A program made the translations under genes and the position numbers. Shown here one piece after another: positions 34,464 through 41,614 of a stretch of DNA of 41,722 nt; position 1 is the stretch's first letter, and every line of letters begins with the position of its first letter. The notes under the pieces are model-generated. The model was not told the origin of the DNA, ran no database searches, and worked only from the letters and a program-made list of their open reading frames with translations. Location: NCBI GenBank assembly GCA_019310485.1, contig JAFDEF010000046.1, forward strand, positions 1 to 41,722. The letters are read 5' to 3'. This DNA comes from Deltaproteobacteria bacterium. Its GTDB lineage: Bacteria > Desulfobacterota > DSM-4660 > Desulfatiglandales > HGW-15.

Positions 34464-36455
34464 ATGTGCGGAATTGCAGGTTTATATCATCTAAATAGGA
34501 AAGCCGTCCCGGCTTACGCCTTAAAAAAGATGTGCGACGTCATGCAGCATCGTGGGCCGGATGATGAAGGCTATGTATTTTTTCATGTCAGGAGCGAGCC
34601 ATATAAAAATGAAGGCTACTGGGTGGAGATGGCTCAGGACATTCCTGAAGCCACATCCCGGGAAGACTGGTCTAGTGCGTTTAACGGTAATGGAGATTTC
34701 AACCTAGCCCTGGGACACCGGCGCCTTTCCATAATAGACCTGACCCATACCGGGCATCAGCCCATGTCCAACCGGGCTAACGGAATCTGGATCACTTTCA
34801 ATGGTGAAATCTATAATTTCAAAGAACTGCGGCAGCAACTCAAGGAAACAGGTCACCAGTTTTTTTCCCAATCTGACACCGAGGTCATTATTCACCTGTA
34901 TGAAGAATACGGACTTGACGCTATTTCCCACTTAAACGGAATTTTTGCCTTTGCGCTCTGGGATGGCCGGAACAACAGACTAATACTGGCCCGGGATAGA
35001 TACGGGGCCAAACCCCTTTACTATACCCTACAGAACAACCTGTTAGCGTTTGCCTCTGAAATAAAGGCCCTGCTTGAGGTGGAAGGCATTCAGGCCAGGC
35101 TGAACCGGTGCGCCCTCATTGATTATTTCACATTCCAGAACACCTTCGGCGACCTCACCCTGTTCGAAGACATACATCTTCTGGAGGCGGGTCATTTCCT
35201 TGTCATCGAGGACAATCAAATCACAAAAAAGAAGTACTGGGATTTTTCCTTTAAGGAAGGAACGGATGAGGGAGAGTCTTTTTACACTCATCGCATTAAG
35301 GAACTCTTCGGTCAAGTCGTAAAACGCCAATTGGTTTCGGACGTGCCTGTGGGAAGTTATCTGAGCGGCGGGCTGGATTCAGGGAGCATCACTGCTTACG
35401 CTTCCAAAATCATCCCGCGGCTGATGACTTTTACCGGCGGATTTGACGTAGCGACCGCCGTGAGCATTGAGAATTTTTTTGACGAACGAGATAAAGCGGA
35501 ACTGATTTCTAGAGTATTCGGGACAGAGCACTACCAGATGGTCATTCATGCCGGCGACCTTGAATGGGCTCTCCCGCATGTAATCTGGCACATGGAGGAC
35601 TTACGGGTCGGCATGTCATATCCGCATTACTACCTCGCACGGCTGGCCAGCAAATTCGTCAAAGTAGTTTTGGCCGGTCCTGGCGGGGATGAAACGCTGG
35701 GGGGGTATCCGTGGCGGTATGCCCTCATCAAAGACTGCAAAACTTGTGAGGAGTTTGAGCGAAAAAGCTATCAATACTGGTCAAGACTCATTAAAGACGA
35801 GGACAAAAAGGACTTTTTTACCCCGCGAACCCTGCAGTACCTGGAAGATCACACCCCGCTTAATTCTTTTCAAAATGTGATTAACAATGACCAAAACAGC
35901 AACTTCATCAAGAAAGCGCTTTACTTTGATGCGAAAACTTTCTTGCACGGCATTCTGGTTGTCGAAGACAAACTGAGTATGGCTCATTCTCTTGAGTCGC
36001 GCGTGCCCTTTCTTGATAATGAACTGGTCGATTTTACAACCTCTATCCCATCTAAATACCTTATCAACGATTCGTGGATAAGACCTGAAGCAAATGATAT
36101 CACCCTGGCCGGGAAATACATATTCCGGCGGGCCATGGAAGGTTTTCTGCCCAGGGAAATCATAGAAAATCGAAAACAAGGCTTCAGCGCGCCTGATCAA
36201 TCCTGGTACATGCAGCGTCTAGTGAAGTACATCAGGGACAATATTCTTTCAGAAAGAAGCATGGATCGCGGATACTTCAGGCGGCAGTATATCGAAAAGA
36301 TACTCAATGAGCACATAACCGGAGAAAAAAACCATCGTCTTCTTATTTGGTCTTTATTAAGTTTCGAATGGTGGAACAGAATATTTATAGACGGTGAAAA
36401 AATTGAGCGAACGCAAAAATTCGATTCAAATGGCCGGACACCACACAGGTCATGA
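34464..36455 (+). CDS. asnB: Asparagine synthase-like glutamine amidotransferase
   Basis: A 663-residue protein. MCGIAGLYHLN supplies the N-terminal catalytic cysteine after Met removal; the glutaminase half (1-215) has MQHRGPDDEG and FNGEIYN. The synthetase half has the PP-loop VGSYLSGGLDSGSITAYA and VLAGPGGDETLGGYPWRY, then SLESRVPFLDNELVDF. It should transfer ammonia from glutamine to an adenylated carboxylate. In surface-polysaccharide clusters such enzymes often amidate a uronic acid or another acid rather than aspartate, and the context favours that. A gap of about 120 bases precedes it, without a recognisable promoter. The next gene overlaps it. Confidence 0.9.
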   Translation: MCGIAGLYHLNRKAVPAYALKKMCDVMQHRGPDDEGYVFFHVRSEPYKNEGYWVEMAQDIPEATSREDWSSAFNGNGDFNLALGHRRLSIIDLTHTGHQPMSNRANGIWITFNGEIYNFKELRQQLKETGHQFFSQSDTEVIIHLYEEYGLDAISHLNGIFAFALWDGRNNRLILARDRYGAKPLYYTLQNNLLAFASEIKALLEVEGIQARLNRCALIDYFTFQNTFGDLTLFEDIHLLEAGHFLVIEDNQITKKKYWDFSFKEGTDEGESFYTHRIKELFGQVVKRQLVSDVPVGSYLSGGLDSGSITAYASKIIPRLMTFTGGFDVATAVSIENFFDERDKAELISRVFGTEHYQMVIHAGDLEWALPHVIWHMEDLRVGMSYPHYYLARLASKFVKVVLAGPGGDETLGGYPWRYALIKDCKTCEEFERKSYQYWSRLIKDEDKKDFFTPRTLQYLEDHTPLNSFQNVINNDQNSNFIKKALYFDAKTFLHGILVVEDKLSMAHSLESRVPFLDNELVDFTTSIPSKYLINDSWIRPEANDITLAGKYIFRRAMEGFLPREIIENRKQGFSAPDQSWYMQRLVKYIRDNILSERSMDRGYFRRQYIEKILNEHITGEKNHRLLIWSLLSFEWWNRIFIDGEKIERTQKFDSNGRTPHRS

Positions 36456-37374
36456 AAAATTGTCCGCCTTAGAATTTCCGGCCCGAATTACGGTGGAACT
36501 CACTAACCATTGCAACCTGAACTGCGTCATGTGCCCCCGGCATTTTATGAAAGGAGCCAGAGGCTACATGTCGGGCGGCCTGTTTAAAAAAATAATAGAC
36601 CAGATGGCGGAACATGAAGGCACCGCTCTGGTCCCCTTCTTTCGCGGCGAATCGTTAATGCATCCCCGCGCGGTCGAAATGCTGGCCTATGCTAAAAAAA
36701 AGAACAGCGGGCCCATCCAGTTCACAACCAACGCCACCCTCCTGTCCGAAGATATCTCCATGGCCCTCTTAGACATGGAAATTGATTTTCTCTCCTTCAG
36801 TGTGGACTCAGTTGATCCTGAAACTTACAAAGCCGTGAGAGGAAACGGCAACCTTAAAAAAACCTTAAAAAACATAGAGACCTTCTGCAATTTGAAAATG
36901 AAAAAAAACGCGAAAAAACCTGAAATCCAGGTATCCGTGGTCAAAACAAAAAATACGGAAAGCAAAATAAAAGAGTTCGTCGAATTTTGGAAAGATCGTG
37001 TTGATCGTGTCCGTATCTATGAAGAACATTCGCAGGATGGCAACTTTGGATCGTTAAAAAACAGCCAGAGGACAGACCGGCGCATGCCCTGCCGAAAACC
37101 GTTTACCGAGATGGTCGTTTACTGGGACGGATCAGTAGCCCTGTGCAATCATGACTGGGACCGAACCGAGCAGATTGGCAACGTAAATCTGAATACGATT
37201 TCAGAAATATGGCGAAGCGAGCGTTATGAAAACATCAGGGCCGGGCATAAGGGCCACGGAGATTTAGAACGTCTCTGTCAAAACTGCGATCACTGGCAGG
37301 CCTACTCTCTTTCGCCGACTCAAATTGGAGACTTGTATGTCCGTGAATCCGCGGCCCCACAAAGAGTCTTTTAA
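36430..37374 (+). CDS. Radical SAM protein with SPASM-like C-terminus
   Basis: A 314-residue protein. ELTNHCNLNCVMCPRH has the CxxxCxxC cluster (C28, C32, C35 from this start) that binds the 4Fe-4S cluster and S-adenosylmethionine. The C-terminal part has SPASM-type cysteines: RMPCRKPFTEMVVYWDGSVALCNHDW and LCQNCDHW. SPASM proteins modify peptides, or sugars in some antibiotic and surface-glycan pathways. No small precursor peptide gene is seen nearby, so a sugar or lipid-linked substrate seems more likely. Start uncertain: ATG 36430 overlaps asnB by 26 bases; GTG 36394 would overlap by 62. Confidence 0.83.
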   Translation: MAGHHTGHEKLSALEFPARITVELTNHCNLNCVMCPRHFMKGARGYMSGGLFKKIIDQMAEHEGTALVPFFRGESLMHPRAVEMLAYAKKKNSGPIQFTTNATLLSEDISMALLDMEIDFLSFSVDSVDPETYKAVRGNGNLKKTLKNIETFCNLKMKKNAKKPEIQVSVVKTKNTESKIKEFVEFWKDRVDRVRIYEEHSQDGNFGSLKNSQRTDRRMPCRKPFTEMVVYWDGSVALCNHDWDRTEQIGNVNLNTISEIWRSERYENIRAGHKGHGDLERLCQNCDHWQAYSLSPTQIGDLYVRESAAPQRVF

Positions 37375-38581
37375 GAGAATCCCCATTGCCAAACCTGTTT
37401 TCAGTGCCTCCGAAGAGGAAGCGCTTCTGGAGGTTCTCAGGTCCGGCTGGCTGGTTCAAGGGCCGAAGGTAAATGCCTTTGAAAAGCTCTTCAGGCATTT
37501 CATTGGAGCAAAGTACGCCTTGGCTGTGACATCCTGCACCAGCGCTCTTCATCTGGCCCTGGCGGCCGCAGGCATAGGCCCCGGAGATGAAGTCCTGGTT
37601 CCGGCCTTCACCTTTATTGCCACGGCCAACGTCGTGGAATACACAGGCGCCAGGCCGGTTTTCATTGATATTGATTTAGAGACGTACACCATTGATTGCA
37701 CAAAAATCAGGAAATATCTGAGCGAAAGGCCTGAAGCTCAAACCCGTCCCAGATGTATTATTCCCGTGTCTCTTTTCGGTCTTTGCGCTGATATGGAGAA
37801 GGTCAATAAAATTGCGTCCAAACATGGTCTGTCGGTTATTGAAGATGCCGCCTGCGGTTTCGGCGCCAGAAGGCATGGACATCATGCCGGTACGGAAGCC
37901 CTGGCAGGCTGTTTCAGCTTCCATCCCCGCAAGGCGATCACGACCGGTGAGGGCGGCATGGTAGTCACGAACGACGATCATTTGGCTAAAACCATCCAAG
38001 CCCTTCGCAATCACGGTGCCTCAAAAACCGACTTCGAACGTCATCTAGAGCACGGCGGATCACTTCTCCCGGAATACGACAAGCTGGGGTACAACTATCG
38101 CATGACTGACCTGCAAGGCGCCCTAGGGGTGGCTCAAATGGAAAAGGCTGAAATGATACTCAAAGGCAGAAAGCAGGCCGCGGCCCGGTACGATGAACTG
38201 CTGGCGCAGGTCACGGAAATAAAAACTCCGTTCGTTCCAGGAGGGTATGAGCACGGGTTCCAATCATATGTCTGCCTTTACCAGCCCGATGGCGAAACGC
38301 CGAAAGTGGGCCGAGATATTGATTGGAATAAAATCAATGTCTGGAACCGAACGCGCAACCGCGTGATGACTCAGCTTGAAGCCATGGGCATTTCTTTAAG
38401 GCAGGGAACCCACGCTGTTCATACTTTGGGTTACTATAAAAAAAAATATGCATTGCAAGACCACGATTATCCCATGGCCTACCTGGCAGACCGGCTGTCA
38501 CTGGCTCTGCCGCTTTATTATGGAATTACCCGGCAAGAACAACGTACGGTAGTAGAAAAACTAAAACAGTGCCTCAGTTAA
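37337..38581 (+). CDS. DegT/DnrJ/EryC1-family aminotransferase (second)
   Basis: A 414-residue PLP enzyme. Motifs: LAVTSCTSALHLALAAAGIGPGDEVLVPAFTF, VIEDAACGFGA and FSFHPRKAITTGEGG with the cofactor lysine; YNYRMTDLQGALGV is the acceptor-side motif. It is a full-length sugar aminotransferase of the type making 4-amino or 3-amino sugars on UDP or dTDP carriers. It is only distantly like the first DegT protein of the island and has a higher GC content, which suggests a different origin. ATG 37337 follows GGAG with six bases between; it overlaps the radical SAM gene by 38 bases. Confidence 0.9.
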   Translation: MSVNPRPHKESFKRIPIAKPVFSASEEEALLEVLRSGWLVQGPKVNAFEKLFRHFIGAKYALAVTSCTSALHLALAAAGIGPGDEVLVPAFTFIATANVVEYTGARPVFIDIDLETYTIDCTKIRKYLSERPEAQTRPRCIIPVSLFGLCADMEKVNKIASKHGLSVIEDAACGFGARRHGHHAGTEALAGCFSFHPRKAITTGEGGMVVTNDDHLAKTIQALRNHGASKTDFERHLEHGGSLLPEYDKLGYNYRMTDLQGALGVAQMEKAEMILKGRKQAAARYDELLAQVTEIKTPFVPGGYEHGFQSYVCLYQPDGETPKVGRDIDWNKINVWNRTRNRVMTQLEAMGISLRQGTHAVHTLGYYKKKYALQDHDYPMAYLADRLSLALPLYYGITRQEQRTVVEKLKQCLS

Positions 38582-38624
38582 AGTTAGAGTCTTTAATTAA
38601 ACACCCGTGATCGAGCAGAATGAA

Positions 38625-38819
38625 ATGAAAAAATCGATGAAAACTCCTAAAGTGACTGTACTGATCGGAACCTATAACAGACCTGATTACCTGAGAGAGA
38701 CCATCTCAAGTGTAGTCAACCAGACCATGAAGGACTGGGAAGTTCTGGTCATGAATGATGGAGGCGTAAATGTTGGCTATGTAATCGAGGAATTTCAGGA
38801 TCCCCCTGTGTTAGGATAG
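38625..38819 (+). pseudogene. Family 2 glycosyltransferase, truncated after about 60 residues
   Basis: The reading frame begins as a normal family 2 glycosyltransferase (VTVLIGTYNRPDYLRETI, then QTMKDWEVLVMNDGG) and continues to GYVIEEFQDP. It then runs into transposon-derived sequence and stops at 38819, so the donor-binding DxD and the acceptor half are missing. I infer truncation by insertion of the IS material that follows. Several ATG codons near 38625-38640 could serve as start. Confidence 0.8.
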
Positions 38820-38823
38820 TTGT

Positions 38824-38873
38824 CGCATGAGTTAAAACCCACTATAAGAGGGGTCAGGAGGAGTACTCATGCG
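38824..38873. repeat. Inverted repeat before the transposase remnant
   Basis: CGCATGAGT (38824-38832) is repeated inverted as ACTCATGCG (38865-38873), the latter overlapping the start of the transposase frame. A ribosome-binding site (GGAGG) lies between. It may be part of the left end of the decayed insertion sequence. Confidence 0.45.
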
Positions 38874-39351
38874 ATATTCACCAGAGCGTAAAGAAGCCGT
38901 GGTGCGAAAGATGATGCCGCCGCACAACCGATCCATCAAACAATTAGCCCAGGAAGAAGGCATTTCGGAGGCCACTCTTTTGAAGGGGTTTGAGTATAGG
39001 TACTTGGCAGTTCGGGAGCCGATGCAGGATCAACTCATATTGCCGGGAATGGAGGAATATAAGAGGGACTTGCCCTTCCAGAGCATGGTTAGAGATAAGA
39101 CAAGGCACAAGGTGTTCGGGATAGTGACCAACATGGACTGGGATGGGCAGGAACTGATTGAATGGCATTACAAGCGTTGCGGCAGGAGTGAAGAAGCCCA
39201 CAGTGTGATGAAGGAAGACCGCCTTCAATCTGAATGCTGCACTGAAGTCACTGGTTCTGGGAGGAAAATGGGTACACAAGCGGATGAAAGCGATGCGGGT
39301 TTACCCCGCCCGCAGAAAGCCACGGCTTTAGCCGTGGATGAATGCGGTTAA
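38869..39351 (+). pseudogene. Chimeric transposase remnant (HTH transposase start fused to IS1380-type end)
   Basis: The first 38 residues (MRYSPERKEAVVRKMMPPHN, then KQLAQEEGISEATLLK) are the helix-turn-helix start of one type of transposase. The frame then changes abruptly to FEYRYLAVREPM and VFGIVTNMDWDGQELIEWHYKRCGRSEEAHSVMKED, a typical internal part of IS1380-family transposases, without the intervening catalytic regions. Near 39225 the homology shifts to another frame (NLNAALKSLVLGGKWV), so there is also a frameshift. The 3' part is replaced by the 111-bp repeat at 39301. It is a fused scar of two insertion sequences and cannot be active. Confidence 0.82.
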
Positions 39352-39411
39352 GGGCGGGCGGGATGTCGTACCACTAAGTCCCGCCGATTGCGAAGCAATT
39401 CGGCGAGACTA
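39301..39411. repeat. 111-bp hairpin repeat, copy 2
   Basis: Identical to 22192-22302 over 111 bases. It lies between the IS1380-type remnant and the right 138-bp direct repeat, separated from the latter by two bases. Perfect identity over 17 kb distance points to recent mobility or gene conversion. Confidence 0.85.
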
Positions 39412-39413
39412 GG

Positions 39414-39551
39414 ATGTCACAGCCCGTTTGACTTGATAGTTCTCTTCCTCTATCGTAAGGGGAATTATTTTTGTGGAATCGGAAGGCCGGGTTCAGCAAA
39501 TCCTTCTACATCTTGCATTTCAAAATGTCAAAACTTTGACACCACCGTCAA
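39414..39551. repeat. 138-bp direct repeat, right copy, at the island boundary
   Basis: About 97 per cent identical (four differences) to 29490-29627, including a copy of the last codons of the HDOD kinase gene. Outside it the sequence is unrelated to what follows the left copy. With the left copy it brackets the glycan genes and IS debris. Confidence 0.85.
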
Positions 39552-39683
39552 TGTTTCCTGGTTTTTGAAAAAAATACCCTGTACTCCAGGCACCAAGCCT
39601 CCTTTCATACATCCGGAGAGCCCTTCCAACTCGCACAGAGAGGGGGAGGTGGGGTTAACATAAGATAATGCTAAGTGGCGTTT

Positions 39684-39699
39684 TGGCATAATTCCTGCT
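39684..39699 (+). promoter_or_regulatory. Sigma-54-type promoter before a small cysteine-containing gene
   Basis: TGGCATAATTCCTGCT has GG and GC ten bases apart and one mismatch in the -12 TTGC element. It lies 111 bases before the start of the small gene at 39810. Confidence 0.55.
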
Positions 39700-39809
39700 T
39701 TCCAAATAGAACAGTAGATCTTTGGCAGGTTCCTGCCTTTCATTGGCTGATAGGCTTATTGTCGGGTATGTACATGTAGTAGCTCGTGAGATTATTAAAG
39801 GATACTTGG

Positions 39810-40019
39810 ATGCCGGACTGTCACAAATGTCGATACTATTACGTAACGTGGGATAAATATTTTCCTCATGGCTGTAAAGCTATTGGTTTTAAGTCAAGGG
39901 AGCTTCCGTCGGTCGCCGTGAAGGCTAGCTCGAAGTGGGAATGCTTGCTTTTTGAGGCAAAAACGTTGCCTCAGGGGATTCAAAAAGCGGGCGAGAACTA
40001 TTCTGAAAAGCTCTGGTAA
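39810..40019 (+). CDS. Small conserved-looking cysteine protein of unknown function
   Basis: A 69-residue protein: MPDCHKCRYYYVTWDKYFPH then GCKAIGFKSRELPSVAV and ending near ECLLFEAKT. The CxxC and two further cysteines plus aromatic-rich spacing suggest a small metal-binding or redox-active fold. I recall similar small proteins in Desulfobacterota, often near flagellar or signalling genes, but no function. AAGGA seven bases before the ATG is a good ribosome-binding site, so this start is preferred over a GTG at 39786. A sigma-54-type promoter lies upstream. Confidence 0.7.
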   Translation: MPDCHKCRYYYVTWDKYFPHGCKAIGFKSRELPSVAVKASSKWECLLFEAKTLPQGIQKAGENYSEKLW

Positions 40020-40184
40020 AGGGGATGAAAAGACTTCTGGAGACTATAGCTAGTTCCTTTTTTCGCGTCTCCGGATAGGGGTGAGAGCTTTATTAAGGCA
40101 AAGGTACTTTGTGGGCTCTTAAATGAAAAACGAAGATCAAGAAGGGGAAGGTCTAAGACAGACATGTATGAAAAAGGAGTTGCA

Positions 40185-40370
40185 ATGACTAAAAAAGAAC
40201 AAGAGGAATCCTCTGCTCTTGAAGAGTATTTGCTTGTGTTAAATGTAATATTTGAAGTGGCCAGGGCCGGTAGAGCAGGTACTGAATTTGCGGCCGCGGT
40301 CGGTGAAATAAAAAGCTTGCTAAAAAATGACTCTCAGCAAAGAAAAACAGTAAAAGGCGTTGAGGGGTAA
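40185..40370 (+). CDS. Small hypothetical helical protein
   Basis: A 61-residue protein (MTKKEQEESSALEEYLLVLN onwards), hydrophilic at both ends with a helical middle. No family recognised. GGAG with six bases to the ATG supports translation. It precedes the stand-alone receiver gene by 75 bases on the same strand and may be cotranscribed. Confidence 0.5.
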   Translation: MTKKEQEESSALEEYLLVLNVIFEVARAGRAGTEFAAAVGEIKSLLKNDSQQRKTVKGVEG

Positions 40371-40445
40371 GGGCGAGCAAAAATTGTTGAAGTATAGGTT
40401 AATCTTCGTGAAAGCATGAAGGCGTTGCCAAAAGGGAAGAATATC

Positions 40446-40835
40446 ATGGCTAAAGTTTTGGTCGTGGACGATGATGAGGATGTCAGAAATTTAATTAAAG
40501 AATACCTTAGTAAGAAAGGCTATGAAGTCCTTACCGCAAGTAGTGGAGAAGAAAGCCTTGAGAAAATGAAAGAGCAGCCGGCGGTAGTACTTTTGGACGT
40601 AATGATGCCTGACATGCACGGGCTAAAAGTTCTAGATAGGATAAAAGATATGTCACCGTCTACTGAAGTTATAATAATTACAGGTCTTGACGAACATGCT
40701 ATCGGAGTTGAGAGCATGAAGAGAGGCGCTTTTGAATTTGTCACAAAGCCCGTTGACTTGAGGCATCTGGAATTCCTGCTAACTTTCAGAATGCTACAGA
40801 AGCCGGAAGAGGGAAGCTGCTTCCAGGAGGAATAA
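40446..40835 (+). CDS. Stand-alone receiver-domain response regulator
   Basis: A 129-residue CheY-like protein. It has the acidic cluster VVDDDEDV, phospho-acceptor aspartate in VVLLDVMMPD (about residue 52), threonine in IIITGLDE and the switch lysine in FVTKPVDL. There is no output domain, so it acts by protein contact or as an intermediate in a phosphorelay. It could receive phosphate from the Hpt protein at 5152, but nothing links them directly. ATG 40446 starts the receiver fold; the upstream ATG at 40416 would add ten unlikely residues. Confidence 0.88.
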   Translation: MAKVLVVDDDEDVRNLIKEYLSKKGYEVLTASSGEESLEKMKEQPAVVLLDVMMPDMHGLKVLDRIKDMSPSTEVIIITGLDEHAIGVESMKRGAFEFVTKPVDLRHLEFLLTFRMLQKPEEGSCFQEE

Positions 40836-40929
40836 ACACCTGCAGTCCATTGTCAAAAAAGTTTTTAAGAAATGGGGAGGAAAGTTGTATCTTCCCTGAG
40901 GCAATTCTTTCTTATAACAGCTGACAACC

Positions 40930-41163
40930 ATGAAGGCTGATCTTGATTTTGCAGTATCAAGGCTAGGCAAATGCCGCATTCCTTCGCCCGTCTCAAATGC
41001 GCAATTTGTGGACAATGACATGCAAGTGCTCTACCACACAGATCCGGAAACAGTTCAGTCCTATTTCAAAAATGGTTCAAGACCTCCATGCTTTGAGCAA
41101 GCAGGTCCCAGGCGCAAAATTTACCCCGTAGGAATGCCCCGTGCGGGAGCACGGGGATGGTAA
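40930..41163 (+). pseudogene. 5' fragment of a long-form 6-phosphofructokinase gene
   Basis: The first 65 codons (DFAVSRLGKCRIPSPV, then PCFEQAGPRRKIY) match the N-terminal extension of the long ATP-dependent 6-phosphofructokinase found in Desulfobacterota and spirochaetes, in which the glycine-rich ATP site follows directly after GPRxKIYFDP. Here the homology stops at KIY exactly where the 102-bp repeat begins; the frame runs 13 codons into the repeat and ends at 41163. No further phosphofructokinase sequence is found on the other side. The fragment is non-functional. Confidence 0.75.
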
Positions 41164-41223
41164 ATAAAGTTTTGTCCCGCTTTTTCGCACGGGGTTCAAT
41201 GCCCCGTGCGAAATTCCACAGGG
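41122..41223. repeat. 102-bp structured repeat, copy B
   Basis: Contains two strong hairpins with the same 8-base arms: CCCCGTGC/GCACGGGG at 41137-41156 (loop GGGA) and again at 41187-41209 (loop TTCAATG). The second looks like a tRNA T-arm. The outer ends are partly complementary (AGGAAT with ATTCC). A 5' GTAG before the first hairpin recalls REP elements of the RAYT type. It lies at the break point of the phosphofructokinase fragment. Copy A is at 1889-1990. Confidence 0.8.
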
Positions 41224-41227
41224 TCTA

Positions 41228-41614
41228 CTAATCTTTAGTAGGGCTTTTCATGTAAGGTGCCTTGCCCTGGCAGGCAAGGCACCTTACACCATGTATTGAA
41301 AGGTACGCTTCTTTGCAAGTTGGACAAATTTTATATACCCCATCATTTTCCCTGGAAATAAAAGCAGGATTCAGCTTTACGTGATGCAAAGAGCAAATCT
41401 GTGACCCGGCTTCCTTTATTTCCTTTTTCATTGCTTTTGAATCTTGTTCTTTCTTGGGCTTGAGCTTGAGAAACCACGCGTTAATGGCAGGCCATGCGGC
41501 TAGCTTTGCCGGATCGAGGAAAACTCTTATAGCCTTACCTTGATTCTTAGCCCAAACAGCGAGAGCAAAACGGCCAATGTTTACCACCTTAAGCCGCCCA
41601 TTGCCGATAGTGTC
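41228..41614 (-). pseudogene. FmdE-family protein, C-terminal remnant
   Basis: The frame encodes the second half of an FmdE-type protein (formylmethanofuran dehydrogenase subunit E-like family of sulfate reducers): TIGNGRLKVVNIGRFALAV, VFLDPAKLAAWPAINAWFLKLKPKKEQD, and a zinc-ribbon end CSLHH, CPTC, CLAC. Just upstream (41615-41617) is a stop codon, and the N-terminal cysteine/histidine region is not found in any frame up to the window edge. I infer a truncated gene. A perfect 16-bp inverted repeat (41251-41266 with 41273-41288, 6-base loop) overlaps its last codons and may act as a terminator-like hairpin. Confidence 0.7.
41251..41288. repeat. Perfect 16-bp inverted repeat inside the FmdE remnant
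   Basis: TGTAAGGTGCCTTGCC and its exact complement enclose the loop CTGGCA. The palindrome codes for the CLAC zinc-binding end of the remnant, so it may have arisen from coding sequence. No T-run follows directly; a second short hairpin (CTACTAA/TTAGTAG, 41225-41241) lies beside it. Confidence 0.7.
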
